Source: Thermopolyspora sp044507605
GTDB taxonomy: Bacteria; Actinomycetota; Actinomycetes; Streptosporangiales; Streptosporangiaceae
Assembly (NCBI GenBank): GCA_044507605.1
Contig: JBIQJI010000010.1
Coordinates: forward strand, 1-64,000
Reading direction: 5' to 3'
DNA: 64,000 bases
Shown here piece by piece: positions 53,323 to 62,087 of this stretch (position 1 is the stretch's first letter; each line of letters begins with the position of its first letter). A program made the position numbers and the translations under genes. The notes under the pieces are model-generated. The model saw nothing but the letters and a program-made list of their open reading frames with translations. It was not told where the DNA came from and did not search any database.

Positions 53323-54495
53323 GTGAGTGGCAACACGTCAGCACCGGGAGGCGAACAGGCCGTACGGCCGCCCATGTCCGAGTCATACCAGTCACACAAG
53401 GCGCCCCGCACCTCCAGCGCAGCGCGCGACAACGGCGCCGGGCACCGTGGCACGCAGGCTACCGCTCAAGCATCGGCGAAGGCCCCCGCACAGGCCCCTA
53501 CGCAGGCCAAGGTCGTCATCCCGGAAGAGCACTCGATGGTCGCGCTGCTCGGCCGCCGCGACGAGGTGCTGCGGGTCATCGAGAAGGCCTATCGCGCCGA
53601 TGTGCACGTGCGGGGCAACGAGATCACGATCACCGGCACGCCCGAGGAGAGCGCGGCCGTCGTGCGGCTCTTCGAGGAGCTGGTCGAGCTGCTGCGCGGC
53701 GACGCGCAGCTCACGCCCGACGCCGTCGAGCGCGTCATCGGCATGCTGAGGGCCAGCACGGAGAAACCGGCCGAGGTGCTGTCGCTCGACATCCTGTCCT
53801 CGCGCGGCCGCACCATCAGGCCCAAGACCGTCAACCAGAAGCGGTACGTCGACGCGATCGGCAGGCACACGATCGTGTTCGGCATCGGCCCCGCCGGCAC
53901 CGGCAAGACGTACCTGGCGATGGCGAAGGCCGTGCGGGCGCTGCAGGACAAGAAGGTCAACCGCATCATCCTGACCCGGCCGGCGGTCGAGGCGGGCGAG
54001 CGGCTGGGGTTCCTGCCCGGCACGCTGTACGAGAAGATCGACCCCTACCTGCGCCCGCTCTACGACGCGCTGCACGACATGGTCGACCCCGAGTCGATCC
54101 CGCGGCTGATGGCCGCGGGCACGATCGAGGTGGCGCCGCTGGCGTACATGCGCGGCCGCACGCTCAACGACGCCTTCATCATCCTGGACGAGGCGCAGAA
54201 CACCTCTCCGGAGCAGATGAAGATGTTCCTGACCCGGCTGGGCTTCGGCTCCAAGATCGTCGTCACGGGTGACGTGACGCAGATCGACCTGCCGAACGGG
54301 CAGGACAGCGGGCTGAAGGTGGTGCGCGAGATCCTCTCCGGCATCCCCGACATCCACTTCAGCACGCTGACCAGCGCCGACGTCGTGCGGCACCGCCTGG
54401 TGAGCGAGATCGTCGACGCCTACGGCCGCTACGACGTCGAGATGCGCGAGCGCGAGCCGCGCGTGATCAAGGGTGCGCAGGGCGGCAAACGATGA
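53323..54495 (+). CDS. phoH: PhoH-like ATPase
   Basis: P-loop ATPase linked to RNA metabolism; in many bacteria it is partnered with the YbeY nuclease encoded next. The 390-residue product has a poorly conserved first 60 residues (Ala/Pro/Gln-rich), a KH-like N-domain, Walker A GPAGTGKTYLAMAKA near residue 190, LTRPAVEAGERLGFLPG, and Walker B AFIILDEAQNTSPEQMK. GTG 53323 and ATG 53374 are both possible starts. Its stop overlaps the ybeY ATG. Confidence 0.92.
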   Translation: MSGNTSAPGGEQAVRPPMSESYQSHKAPRTSSAARDNGAGHRGTQATAQASAKAPAQAPTQAKVVIPEEHSMVALLGRRDEVLRVIEKAYRADVHVRGNEITITGTPEESAAVVRLFEELVELLRGDAQLTPDAVERVIGMLRASTEKPAEVLSLDILSSRGRTIRPKTVNQKRYVDAIGRHTIVFGIGPAGTGKTYLAMAKAVRALQDKKVNRIILTRPAVEAGERLGFLPGTLYEKIDPYLRPLYDALHDMVDPESIPRLMAAGTIEVAPLAYMRGRTLNDAFIILDEAQNTSPEQMKMFLTRLGFGSKIVVTGDVTQIDLPNGQDSGLKVVREILSGIPDIHFSTLTSADVVRHRLVSEIVDAYGRYDVEMREREPRVIKGAQGGKR

Positions 54496-54974
54496 GCATC
54501 GAGGTGGCCAACGAGTCCGGCGTCGAGGTCGACGAGGGGGCGCTCATCGCGCTCGCCGGGCACGTTCTCGGTCATATGGGCATCCACCCGCTGGCCGAGC
54601 TGTCGATCCTGCTGGTCGACGAGGCCGCCATGTCGGTGCTGCACGAGCAGTGGATGGACGAGCCCGGCCCGACCGACGTGCTGGCGTTCCCGATGGACGA
54701 GCTGCGGCCCAACTCCGGGGGCGGCGGGCGGCAGGAGCCCGACGCGTCGCTCGACCCGGCGCTGCTCGGCGACGTCGTGCTGTGCCCGCAGGTGGCGGCC
54801 AAGCAGGGGGCGGAGGCCGGGCACGGCACGGCCGACGAGCTGGAGCTGCTCTGCACGCACGGCATCTTGCACCTGCTCGGCTATGACCACGCCGAGCCCG
54901 AGGAGCACGCGGAGATGTTCGGGCTGCAGAGCGAGCTGCTCGACGCGTGGCGGGAGGTGCGGCGGGAGCGGTGA
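54492..54974 (+). CDS. ybeY: Endoribonuclease YbeY
   Basis: Metal-dependent RNase acting on 16S rRNA 3' ends and ribosome quality control. The 160-residue protein has the zinc motif HGILHLLGYDH (HxxxHxxxxxH) near residue 118 and VLAFPMDE near 65. ATG 54492 overlaps the phoH stop by four bases, and its own stop overlaps the next gene, so the three are coupled. Confidence 0.94.
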   Translation: MSIEVANESGVEVDEGALIALAGHVLGHMGIHPLAELSILLVDEAAMSVLHEQWMDEPGPTDVLAFPMDELRPNSGGGGRQEPDASLDPALLGDVVLCPQVAAKQGAEAGHGTADELELLCTHGILHLLGYDHAEPEEHAEMFGLQSELLDAWREVRRER

Positions 54975-56266
54975 GCGCCACCGACTGGTGGTTGGCCGCG
55001 GCCATCATCCTGATCGTCTGCGGTGGGCTGCTCGCGGGTGCCGAGACCGCCCTGGCCCGCATCTCGCGGGTGCGGGCCGAGGAGTTCGTGCGCGAGGGCC
55101 GGCGCGGGGCGCAGCGGTTACGCGCGATCGTGGCCGACCCGCCGCGCTATCTCAACCTGGTGATGCTGCTGCGGCTGAGCTGCGAGATGGTCGCCACGGT
55201 GGTCACGACTCTGCTGTTCATCGACTGGCTGGGCGACCGGGGCGTGGCGTACGCCGCCGCGGCGGCCACCATGATCGTGATCAGCTATGTGATCGTCGGC
55301 GTCTCGCCGCGTACCCTGGGCCGTCAGCACGCCGATCCGATCGCGCTGGCGAGCGCCCCCATCGTCTACCGCCTGACCAGTGTCTTCGGGCCGCTGCCCC
55401 GGCTGCTGATCCTGCTCGGCAACGCGCTCACGCCCGGGAAGGGCTTCCGGGAGGGGCCGTTCACGTCCGAGGCGGAGTTGCGCGATCTGGTCGACCTCGC
55501 CGAGGAGCGCCGCGTCATCGAGCCGGACGAGCGGCAGATGATCCACTCGGTGTTCGAGCTGGGCGACACGCTGGTGCGCGAGGTCATGGTGCCGCGCACC
55601 GACATCGTGTTCATCGAGCGGAACAAGACCCGGGAGCAGGCGCTGTCGCTGGCGCTGCGCAGCGGCTTCTCCCGCATCCCGGTGGTGGGCGAGAACGAGG
55701 ACGACGTGGTCGGCATCGCCTACCTGAAGGACATCGTGCGGCGCGTCCACGAGGACGGCGAGGCCGGCCGCACCGAGACCGTGGGCTCGCTGATGCGCCC
55801 CGCGACGTACGTGCCCGAGAGCAAGCCGATCGACGACCTGCTGCGCGAGATGCAGGCCCGGCAGATCCACCTGGCCATCGTGATCGACGAGTACGGCGGC
55901 ACCGCGGGCCTGGTGACCATCGAGGACATCCTGGAGGAGATCGTCGGTGAGATCACCGACGAGTACGATCACGAGACGCCGCGCGTGGAGTGGCTGGGCG
56001 ACGACTGCGCCCGGGTCACCGCCCGGCTGCCGGTGGACGAGCTCGGCGAGCTGTTCGGCATCGAACTGGAGATCGACGACGTCGACACCGTCGGCGGGCT
56101 GCTCGCGCACGCTCTCGGCCGGGTGCCGATCGCGGGCTCGCGGGCCACGGTCGACGGGCTGAGCCTCACGGCGGAGAGCCTGGCGGGGCGGCGCAACCGC
56201 ATCGGCACGGTGCTCGCGTGCAGGCTCCCGGACCAGGTGGCGGCGGAGGAGCCGGAGCGCGGCTGA
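54971..56266 (+). CDS. CNNM/CBS-domain membrane protein (CorC-HlyC family)
   Basis: A 431-residue protein with an N-terminal CNNM transmembrane domain (helices in residues 1-150), a CBS pair (VREVMVPRTDIVFIERNKT, SGFSRIPVVGENEDDVVGI, GTAGLVTIEDILEEIVGEI, residues about 200-335) and a CorC/HlyC C-terminal domain. Family members act in magnesium or cobalt efflux; the hemolysin label is historical. GTG 54971 overlaps the ybeY stop and has GGGAG upstream. Part of the conserved phoH-ybeY-hlyC-era block. Confidence 0.92.
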   Translation: MSATDWWLAAAIILIVCGGLLAGAETALARISRVRAEEFVREGRRGAQRLRAIVADPPRYLNLVMLLRLSCEMVATVVTTLLFIDWLGDRGVAYAAAAATMIVISYVIVGVSPRTLGRQHADPIALASAPIVYRLTSVFGPLPRLLILLGNALTPGKGFREGPFTSEAELRDLVDLAEERRVIEPDERQMIHSVFELGDTLVREVMVPRTDIVFIERNKTREQALSLALRSGFSRIPVVGENEDDVVGIAYLKDIVRRVHEDGEAGRTETVGSLMRPATYVPESKPIDDLLREMQARQIHLAIVIDEYGGTAGLVTIEDILEEIVGEITDEYDHETPRVEWLGDDCARVTARLPVDELGELFGIELEIDDVDTVGGLLAHALGRVPIAGSRATVDGLSLTAESLAGRRNRIGTVLACRLPDQVAAEEPERG

Positions 56267-56340
56267 CCGGACCCGGTCTATCGGACATATGCCGCAAGTG
56301 TTCTTTAAGCGGTTTGCAAGCGGTGTACGGCACTCTCTTC

Positions 56341-56356
56341 TCAGGTGCTCACCTGA
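56341..56356. promoter_or_regulatory. Perfect 16-bp palindrome
   Basis: TCAGGTGCTCACCTGA, seven-base arms around CT, in the 280-bp gap between the CNNM gene and the lipoprotein gene. It has the form of a dimeric repressor site; no regulator is adjacent. Confidence 0.35.
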
Positions 56357-56438
56357 TCAGGGGCATCGATTGGGTGGGGCCGGCGCACCCGGACGGGGGT
56401 TCCTGGGGGCGCCGGTCGATCGACGGGGGATGCCAAGA

Positions 56439-56475
56439 GGGTGTTCTCGCCCGCGATGAGCGGGTGGGAGCACCC
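56439..56475 (+). terminator. Imperfect hairpin ahead of lipoprotein gene
   Basis: Sixteen-base arms (56439-56454 and 56460-56475) pair at 13 positions around a five-base loop, with GGGTG and CACCC at the base, then TTACGGCTTT. It may terminate the CNNM transcript or act as a leader structure for the next gene 70 bp downstream. Confidence 0.4.
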
Positions 56476-56546
56476 TTACGGCTTTCTAGGGCTAAGTAGG
56501 CGAATGCTGGAGATTGCCGCATTTGACCTCGGGAACATTCGCCCCC

Positions 56547-57212
56547 GTGACCACAGGGAAATGGGCGACATATGTGGCTACGGGGTGCTGCGCGCTCGCC
56601 GCCGCCTGCGGCGCCGCCCCCGCCGAACCGGCCCCGACGCCGGTCCCGCCGGCGGCCCGGTTGCGGGCGGTGCTCACCGGCATCGACCTGCCGGCGGGGC
56701 TCATCGGACGCCCGCGCGACGCCTGGGTGGCCCCGTTCCAGGCCAAGGACGCCGACTGCCGCCGCCTGCTGGACACCGCCGCCGGCGCGTGGCCCGGCAC
56801 CGGCGTGCTGGCCACGGCGGCGGCCACCTACCAGGGCGAGCGCCTGGGCGAGACCGTGGCCCTGCGCCTCACCGAGCTCACCGGCTCCGACGCCGACCGG
56901 CTGTTCGACCGGCTCCGCGCCGCCATCGCCGGATGCACCTCGGTGCGCAGCTCGCGCGCGGGCGGCCAGGACCGGCTCCGGGCGGCCCCGCTGCCCCTCG
57001 ATCTCGGCCACCGCTTCGGCTTCGGCCCCGACGTCGCGGCGGCCGGCATGGGCGGCCGCATGGGCGGCTTCCCCTACGAGATGCACCTGGTCTTCGCCCG
57101 CAGCGGCGGCATCGTGCTGGCCCTGGTGCACGGCGGCATCGTCGCGCCCGACATCCGCGCGACCGCCGACCTGACCCGCGCCGTCCTCGACGGGATCGAC
57201 CGGGCGGCCTGA
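56547..57212 (+). CDS. Putative lipoprotein
   Basis: A 221-residue predicted lipoprotein (lipobox LAAAC, Cys21) with a Pro/Ala linker and a domain with three Cys residues (DADCRRLLD, IAGCTSVRS) that I do not recognise. GTG 56547 is chosen because it begins the signal peptide; the TTG at 56514 lengthens it without a site. The stop is 49 bp before the next gene. Confidence 0.65.
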   Translation: MTTGKWATYVATGCCALAAACGAAPAEPAPTPVPPAARLRAVLTGIDLPAGLIGRPRDAWVAPFQAKDADCRRLLDTAAGAWPGTGVLATAAATYQGERLGETVALRLTELTGSDADRLFDRLRAAIAGCTSVRSSRAGGQDRLRAAPLPLDLGHRFGFGPDVAAAGMGGRMGGFPYEMHLVFARSGGIVLALVHGGIVAPDIRATADLTRAVLDGIDRAA

Positions 57213-57261
57213 CCCACCGTCGGCGACAGGTTCGGGGCCGCGGGCCAATAGGCTGTGGCCC

Positions 57262-57609
57262 GTGGCTGACACAACGCTCGATCCGGAGGATCGCAAGATC
57301 ATCACGTTGGCGCGCTCCTCGCGCGCCCGTAACGGGGCGCGGGAGGGGGCGGCCGTGCGCGACGAGACCGGCCGCACCTACGTCGCGACCACCGTGGAGC
57401 TGCCCTCGCTGCGGCTGTCGGCGATCCAGGTCGCGGTCGCCATGGCCGTCTCCAGCGGGGCCACCGCGCTCGAAGCCGCGGCCCTGGTGGCCGACCCCGG
57501 GCCGTCGGCCGCCGGCCCGGCCGACGTGTCCGCGGTGCGCGACCTGGGCGCTCAGGTGCTGTTGCTGGCGGGGCCCGACGGCGAGGTGAGCGGGCGGGTG
57601 ACCCCGTGA
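57262..57609 (+). CDS. Degenerate cytidine-deaminase-like protein
   Basis: A 115-residue protein in the slot that in actinobacteria holds a small cytidine-deaminase-like gene before era. The fold outline is recognisable (GRTYVATTVELPSLRLSAIQ, then a helix with VAMAVSSGA), but the zinc Cys/His-Ala-Glu is replaced (SAIQ) and the PCxxC motif is absent. It is therefore unlikely to be an active deaminase. GTG start 57262. Confidence 0.6.
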   Translation: MADTTLDPEDRKIITLARSSRARNGAREGAAVRDETGRTYVATTVELPSLRLSAIQVAVAMAVSSGATALEAAALVADPGPSAAGPADVSAVRDLGAQVLLLAGPDGEVSGRVTP

Positions 57610-57672
57610 GGGAGCGGGCGGGCCGGGCGGTGATGGCCCGAGCGACCACGGGCATGGGCGACAATTCAAGGT

Positions 57673-58593
57673 GTGATTTCGCCACAGACCACTGACCCGG
57701 CCCACCGCTCGGGGTTCGCCTGTTTCGTCGGGCGGCCCAACGTCGGCAAGTCCACGTTGATGAACGCGCTGGTCGGCACCAAGGTGGCGATCACCTCGGC
57801 CAAGCCGCAGACGACGCGGCGGGCGATCCGCGGCATCGTGCACCGGCCCGGCTTCCAGCTCGTCATCGTCGACACGCCGGGCCTGCACCGGCCGCGCACC
57901 CTGCTGGGGGAGCGGCTCGACAGCCTGGTGCTGTCGACGCTGACCGAGGTCGACGTGATCGCGTTCTGCGTGCCCGCCGACGAGCCCATCGGCAGGGGCG
58001 ACCGTTTCATCGCCGACAAGCTGGCCGCCGTCAAGAAGACCCCGGTGGTGGCGGTGGTCACCAAGTGCGACGCGGCCTCCCGCGAGCAGATCGCCAAGCA
58101 GCTGCTCGCCGTGTCGCAGCTGTCGGACTTCGACGAGATCGTGCCGGTGTCGGCGGTCGGCGGCGAAGGGCTCGACACCCTCACCGGCGTGCTGTCCGGC
58201 CTCCTGCCCGAGGGGCCGCCCCTGTACGCCGGCGGCGAGCTGACCGACGAGCCCGAGCAGGTGCTGGTGGCCGAGCTGATCCGCGAGGCTGCCCTGGAGG
58301 GGGTGCGCGACGAGCTGCCGCACTCCATCGCGGTGGTCGTCGAGGAGATGCTCCCGCATCCGGGCCGCGACGACATGCTGGACATCTACGCCCAGCTGTA
58401 CGTCGAACGCCCCTCCCAGAAGGCCATCGTCATCGGCCACAAGGGGGAGCGGCTCCGCGGGGTCGGCACCACCGCCCGCCGCCACATCGAGGCCCTCCTC
58501 GGCACCCGGGTCTACCTGGACCTGCGGGTCAAGGTCGCCAAGGACTGGCAGCGCGACCCCAAGCAGCTGCGCCGGCTCGGCTTCTACGACTGA
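57673..58593 (+). CDS. era: GTPase Era
   Basis: GTPase needed for 30S subunit assembly; its KH domain binds the 16S rRNA 3' end. The 306-residue protein has G1 GRPNVGKSTLMN, G2 TTRR, G3 DTPGLHRP, G4 TKCD and the KH motif IVIGHKGERLRGVGTTAR near residue 255. GTG 57673 (a second GTG begins two bases earlier, out of frame). Its TGA lies within the terminator hairpin shared with the convergent gene. Confidence 0.95.
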   Translation: MISPQTTDPAHRSGFACFVGRPNVGKSTLMNALVGTKVAITSAKPQTTRRAIRGIVHRPGFQLVIVDTPGLHRPRTLLGERLDSLVLSTLTEVDVIAFCVPADEPIGRGDRFIADKLAAVKKTPVVAVVTKCDAASREQIAKQLLAVSQLSDFDEIVPVSAVGGEGLDTLTGVLSGLLPEGPPLYAGGELTDEPEQVLVAELIREAALEGVRDELPHSIAVVVEEMLPHPGRDDMLDIYAQLYVERPSQKAIVIGHKGERLRGVGTTARRHIEALLGTRVYLDLRVKVAKDWQRDPKQLRRLGFYD

Positions 58594-58614
58594 GCCCGCC
58601 GGCCTGCGGGCTCA
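58591..58614. terminator. Bidirectional terminator embedding both stop codons
   Basis: TGAGCCCGC (58591-58599) pairs perfectly with GCGGGCTCA (58606-58614), loop of six. The left arm begins with the era stop codon and the right arm ends with the stop codon of the convergent transporter gene, so the hairpin serves both genes. Confidence 0.75.
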
Positions 58615-59892
58615 CATGAAGTAGCGGAGCCAGACGTACAGCCAGGCCAGCAGGGTGCTGAGGGCGGTGACGATGATGCCGTACCTGGTGAACCGCCAGA
58701 ACGAGATGTGGTGGCCTGCGCGGGCGGCGATGCCGATGGCGACGACGTTCGCGCTGGCGGCCACGGCCGTGCCGTTGCCGCCGAAGTCGGCGCCGAGGGC
58801 GAAGGCCCACCACAGGGCCTGCCCGTCGCCGCCCGAGTGGTTGACCAGGTCCTCGACGATGGGGGTCAGGGTGGCGACGTACGGGATGTTGTCGAAGAAC
58901 GCGCCGAGCACGCTCGAGCCGAACAGCAGCGCCGTGGCGGCGAGCAGGTGGTTGTCGCCGAACGTCTCGACGACCCACGCTCCGGCCGCCGCGATGACCC
59001 CGGTGTGCACAAGGCCCGCCACCATCACGAACAGGCCCATGAAGAACACCAGGGTGGGCCATTCGACCTCGGGCAGCACCTCGTTCACGTCGATGCGCGA
59101 CACCAGCAGCATCACCCCGGCCCCCACCAGGGCCACGATGGACGGCGCCACGTGCACGACGGCGTGCAGGCCGAACCCGATGATGACGAGTCCGAGCACG
59201 ATGAGGCAGCGGCGCAGCAGGGCCGGGTCGGTGATGGCGCGCCGCTCGTTCAGCGACATCACGTTCGCGACCCGCTCGGGGTTGTAGCGGAACTCTTTGC
59301 GGAACAGCACGCGCGTGAACAGCACGAACGCCGCGAAGATGAAGACCACGGCCGGGGCCATGTGGACGAGGAAGTCGTTGAACGTCAGCCCGGCCCGGCT
59401 GCCGATGATGATGTTCGGCGGGTCGCCGATGAGGGTGGCGGCGCCGCCGATGTTCGACGCCAGGATCTCGGCGATGAGGTAGGGCTGGGCGGGCACCTGC
59501 AGCCGGTCGCACACGACCACGGTGACCGGCGCCACGAGCATGATCGTGGTGACGTTGTCGAGAAAGGGCGAGGCGATGGCGGTGATGATCATCAGCATGA
59601 CCATCAGCCGGTAGGGCCGGCCCTTCGACCGTTTGGCCGCCCAGATGGCGAGGTAGTCGAAGACCCCGGTCTGTTTGACGATGCCGACGATGATCATCAT
59701 CCCGAAGAGCAGGAAGATGACGTTCCAGTCGATGCCCTCGTGCTCGGAGAAGAACACCTCGGAGCCGGGGATCAGCCCGAGGACCGCCATGAGCCCGGCG
59801 GCGACAAGGGTCACCTTGACCTTGTCGATCTTTTCGGTGGCGATGAAGAAGTAGGCGACGACGAAGATGGTGAGGGCGATGATCGCCGGCAT
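58612..59892 (-). CDS. ArsB/NhaD-type ion transporter (SLC13-like)
   Basis: A 426-residue membrane protein of the ion transporter superfamily with about ten helices. Diagnostic text: FLLFGMMIIVGIVKQTGVF, ASPFLDNVTTIMLVAPV near 110, EILASNIGGAATLIGDPPN near 145, LGAFFDNIPYVATLTP and GADFGGNGTAVAASANV near 385. The paired re-entrant motifs place it with ArsB, NhaD and CitM; the transported ion cannot be chosen from sequence. It is the last gene after a CBS-domain protein and, further up, a KhtT-like protein, suggesting a regulated cation or cation/proton system. Confidence 0.85.
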   Translation of the reverse strand: MPAIIALTIFVVAYFFIATEKIDKVKVTLVAAGLMAVLGLIPGSEVFFSEHEGIDWNVIFLLFGMMIIVGIVKQTGVFDYLAIWAAKRSKGRPYRLMVMLMIITAIASPFLDNVTTIMLVAPVTVVVCDRLQVPAQPYLIAEILASNIGGAATLIGDPPNIIIGSRAGLTFNDFLVHMAPAVVFIFAAFVLFTRVLFRKEFRYNPERVANVMSLNERRAITDPALLRRCLIVLGLVIIGFGLHAVVHVAPSIVALVGAGVMLLVSRIDVNEVLPEVEWPTLVFFMGLFVMVAGLVHTGVIAAAGAWVVETFGDNHLLAATALLFGSSVLGAFFDNIPYVATLTPIVEDLVNHSGGDGQALWWAFALGADFGGNGTAVAASANVVAIGIAARAGHHISFWRFTRYGIIVTALSTLLAWLYVWLRYFM

Positions 59893-59895
59893 CGA

Positions 59896-60372
59896 TCACT
59901 CCCCCGGGGGGCCGGTGATGCCCGGTCCGGTGACGGCCAGGAAGGTGATCAGACGTTCCAGAGTGATCGTCCCGATGAGGGTTCCGTCGTGTTCGACGAC
60001 GGCGACCAGCGGGGTGCGCTGGCGGGCCATGAACGCGGCCACCTGCAGCAGGTTGGCGTCGACGGGCACGACCGCCGGCTGCGGCGGGCGCTGCGGCAGA
60101 GCCTCGCCCACCGTCATGTCGCCGAGCTCGTGCCAGAACAGGTCGGCCTGGGTCTCGTCGACGGTGCCGGCGAGCGCCGGATCCTCCTGGTACGGGCCGG
60201 GGATGGCGAGGCGGAGCACCTGGGTGCCCGGCAGGACGGTGTGCGGGCGCCCGTCGTCGTCCACGACGATGAGCCCGGGCATCCGGCCCACCGCCATCAC
60301 GCGCACCGCCCTGGCGACCCGGTCGCGGACGGTGACGGTGGGCATGTGGATCGCTATATCGCGTGCTTGCAT
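59896..60372 (-). CDS. CBS-domain protein
   Basis: A 158-residue protein of two CBS domains (MQARDIAIHMPTVTVRDRVA, MPGLIVVDDDGRPHTVLPG; VDANLLQVAAFMARQRTPLV, GTLIGTITLERLITFL). Such proteins bind adenosine nucleotides and regulate partners. It ends three bases before the transporter gene, so regulation of that transporter is the likely role. ATG 60372 is chosen as it begins the first CBS domain, with GCAGGA upstream; the longer frame from 60441 overlaps the gene before it. Confidence 0.8.
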   Translation of the reverse strand: MQARDIAIHMPTVTVRDRVARAVRVMAVGRMPGLIVVDDDGRPHTVLPGTQVLRLAIPGPYQEDPALAGTVDETQADLFWHELGDMTVGEALPQRPPQPAVVPVDANLLQVAAFMARQRTPLVAVVEHDGTLIGTITLERLITFLAVTGPGITGPPGE

Positions 60373-60437
60373 CGCATCATCCTGCCCGGAGAGGCCGGGT
60401 TGGGGAAGCCGGGCGAGGTGGCCCGGCGGCGCCGTTG

Positions 60438-60713
60438 TCATCGGCGCCCCCTGATCACCCGTTCGAATCGGCGTTCCAGGTCGTCGAGCCGCTCGGAGAA
60501 GGACCGATCCTGCAGGATCTGGGCCAGCTGGTCGGCCTCGTCCTGCCGCAGGGCGATGCTCTGGGTCACCAGGTCCGGGTCCGACTCGTCGCCGTAGATC
60601 AGCAGGTGCCGGCCGGAGTCGTCCGCCAGCACACCGAAGTGCTCGCCTTCCCGGGTGACGAGGTAATAGAGGGTGCCATTGCCCCCTGGGACGGTTGTGC
60701 GAGTAACGTCCAT
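60438..60713 (-). CDS. KhtT-like antiporter regulatory protein (short)
   Basis: A 91-residue protein resembling the N-terminal half of the regulatory subunit of cation:proton antiporters (MDVTRTTVPGGNGTLYYLVT, GVLADDSGRHLLIYGD, VTQSIALRQDEADQLAQIL). The C-terminal TrkA-C domain present in KhtT is missing; instead it ends in a charged helix. ATG 60713 has GGAGG seven bases upstream. First gene of the unit with the CBS and transporter genes. Confidence 0.65.
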   Translation of the reverse strand: MDVTRTTVPGGNGTLYYLVTREGEHFGVLADDSGRHLLIYGDESDPDLVTQSIALRQDEADQLAQILQDRSFSERLDDLERRFERVIRGRR

Positions 60714-60869
60714 AGAGTCGCCTCCGTCCGATATGTCAAGGCCCGTCCAGATCGTCCCCTCCGCTACCCAGTCTTCCGGCAAGCTTCACCAGGCGCCATC
60801 AGGCCTGACCCCCATTTCGGGCGGGGTATGACATGTAGGGACGGGGTCCGTTAATGGGGGGCGATACGC

Positions 60870-62087
60870 ATGGACGAAGGACGGCAAACCGGCGATGTTG
60901 GAGGGATGAGGAAAGGCATCGAACAGATGCTCACGAGGCACCGCGCCGACCGGCCCGGGCAGCCGCCCGCCGGGCAGCCGTCGCCGGCCCGGGCGCTGTT
61001 CTGGCGTCTGTTCGTCATCAACGGGCTGGTGTTCGCGGCCGGCACCCTGATCCTCGCGATCTCACCCGCCACCGTCTCCTCGCCCGTGCTGCTGACCGAG
61101 GTGCCCGTGCTCGCCGTGGGGCTCGCGCTGATCCTCGCCGCCAACGCCGTGCTGCTGCGCAAGAGCCTGGCTCCGCTCGACGCGCTCACCACCCTGATGC
61201 GGCGCGTCGACCTGCTCGGCGTCGAAGACCGCGCCGTCGACCGGGGCAACGGCGACCTGACGTACCTGATCGACACGTTCGACGCCATGCTGCAACGGCT
61301 CGCCGCCGAACACGGCGCCGCCAGCGCCCGCGCCCTGGGCGCCCAGGAGCGCGAACGCCGCCGCATCGCCCGTGAGCTGCACGACGAGGTGGGGCAGACC
61401 CTCACCGGCGTGCTGCTCGGCCTCAAGCGGGTCGTCGACCGCGCGCCGGCCGAGCTGCGGGACGAGCTCGCGACCGTGCAGGAGACGGTGCGCGCGAGCC
61501 TCGACGAGGTGGGGCAGGTGGTGCGGCGCCTGCGCCCCGGCGTGCTCGACGACCTGGGCCTGCGCAGCGCCCTGCAGGCCCTGTGCGCCGAGGCGGAGCA
61601 GGCCGGCGGCGTGCCGGTGACCTGCCGGGTGGACGCCCACCTGCCCGAGATGAGAGACGAGGTGGAGCTCGTGCTCTACCGCATCGCCCAGGAGGGCCTG
61701 ACGAACATGACCCGGCACTCCCGCGCCACCCGCGCCGCGCTGTCCCTCACCGCCGAGCCGGGCGGTGTCACCCTGCGCGTCACCGACGACGGCCGGGGCG
61801 GCGCCGTCGAGGACGGCGCGGGCATCCGCGGCATGCGCGAGCGTGCCCTGCTCGTCTCGGCCCACCTGACCATCGACTCGCCGCCCGGCGGCGGCACCGA
61901 CCTTCGCCTCGTCGTCCCCGCCGCCGCCCTGGCCGGGAAGGGCCCGGCGGCCCGGCGAACCGCGCACGCGACGGGCGACGTGAGCGGGGAAGGGGAAGCG
62001 GTGCCGGCGGCCAAGGCGACCGTCGGGGGACACGTCGGCGGCCCCGGCGGACACGCCGAGGGACACGTCGAGGGACACGGTGGGTGA
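60870..62087 (+). CDS. NarL-type sensor histidine kinase
   Basis: A 405-residue membrane kinase. Two helices at about 45-65 and 75-97 bracket a very short outside loop; a HAMP-like linker follows; HisKA_3 with H-box RRRIARELHDEVGQTL (His171); then HATPase (LYRIAQEGLTNMTRHS, VTDDGRGG, GIRGMRERA). The last 60 residues are Gly/His-rich. The short sensor loop suggests an intramembrane signal. ATG 60870 has a G-rich run upstream; ATG 60906 is an alternative. Overlaps the response regulator gene if GTG 62080 is used. Confidence 0.9.
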   Translation: MDEGRQTGDVGGMRKGIEQMLTRHRADRPGQPPAGQPSPARALFWRLFVINGLVFAAGTLILAISPATVSSPVLLTEVPVLAVGLALILAANAVLLRKSLAPLDALTTLMRRVDLLGVEDRAVDRGNGDLTYLIDTFDAMLQRLAAEHGAASARALGAQERERRRIARELHDEVGQTLTGVLLGLKRVVDRAPAELRDELATVQETVRASLDEVGQVVRRLRPGVLDDLGLRSALQALCAEAEQAGGVPVTCRVDAHLPEMRDEVELVLYRIAQEGLTNMTRHSRATRAALSLTAEPGGVTLRVTDDGRGGAVEDGAGIRGMRERALLVSAHLTIDSPPGGGTDLRLVVPAAALAGKGPAARRTAHATGDVSGEGEAVPAAKATVGGHVGGPGGHAEGHVEGHGG

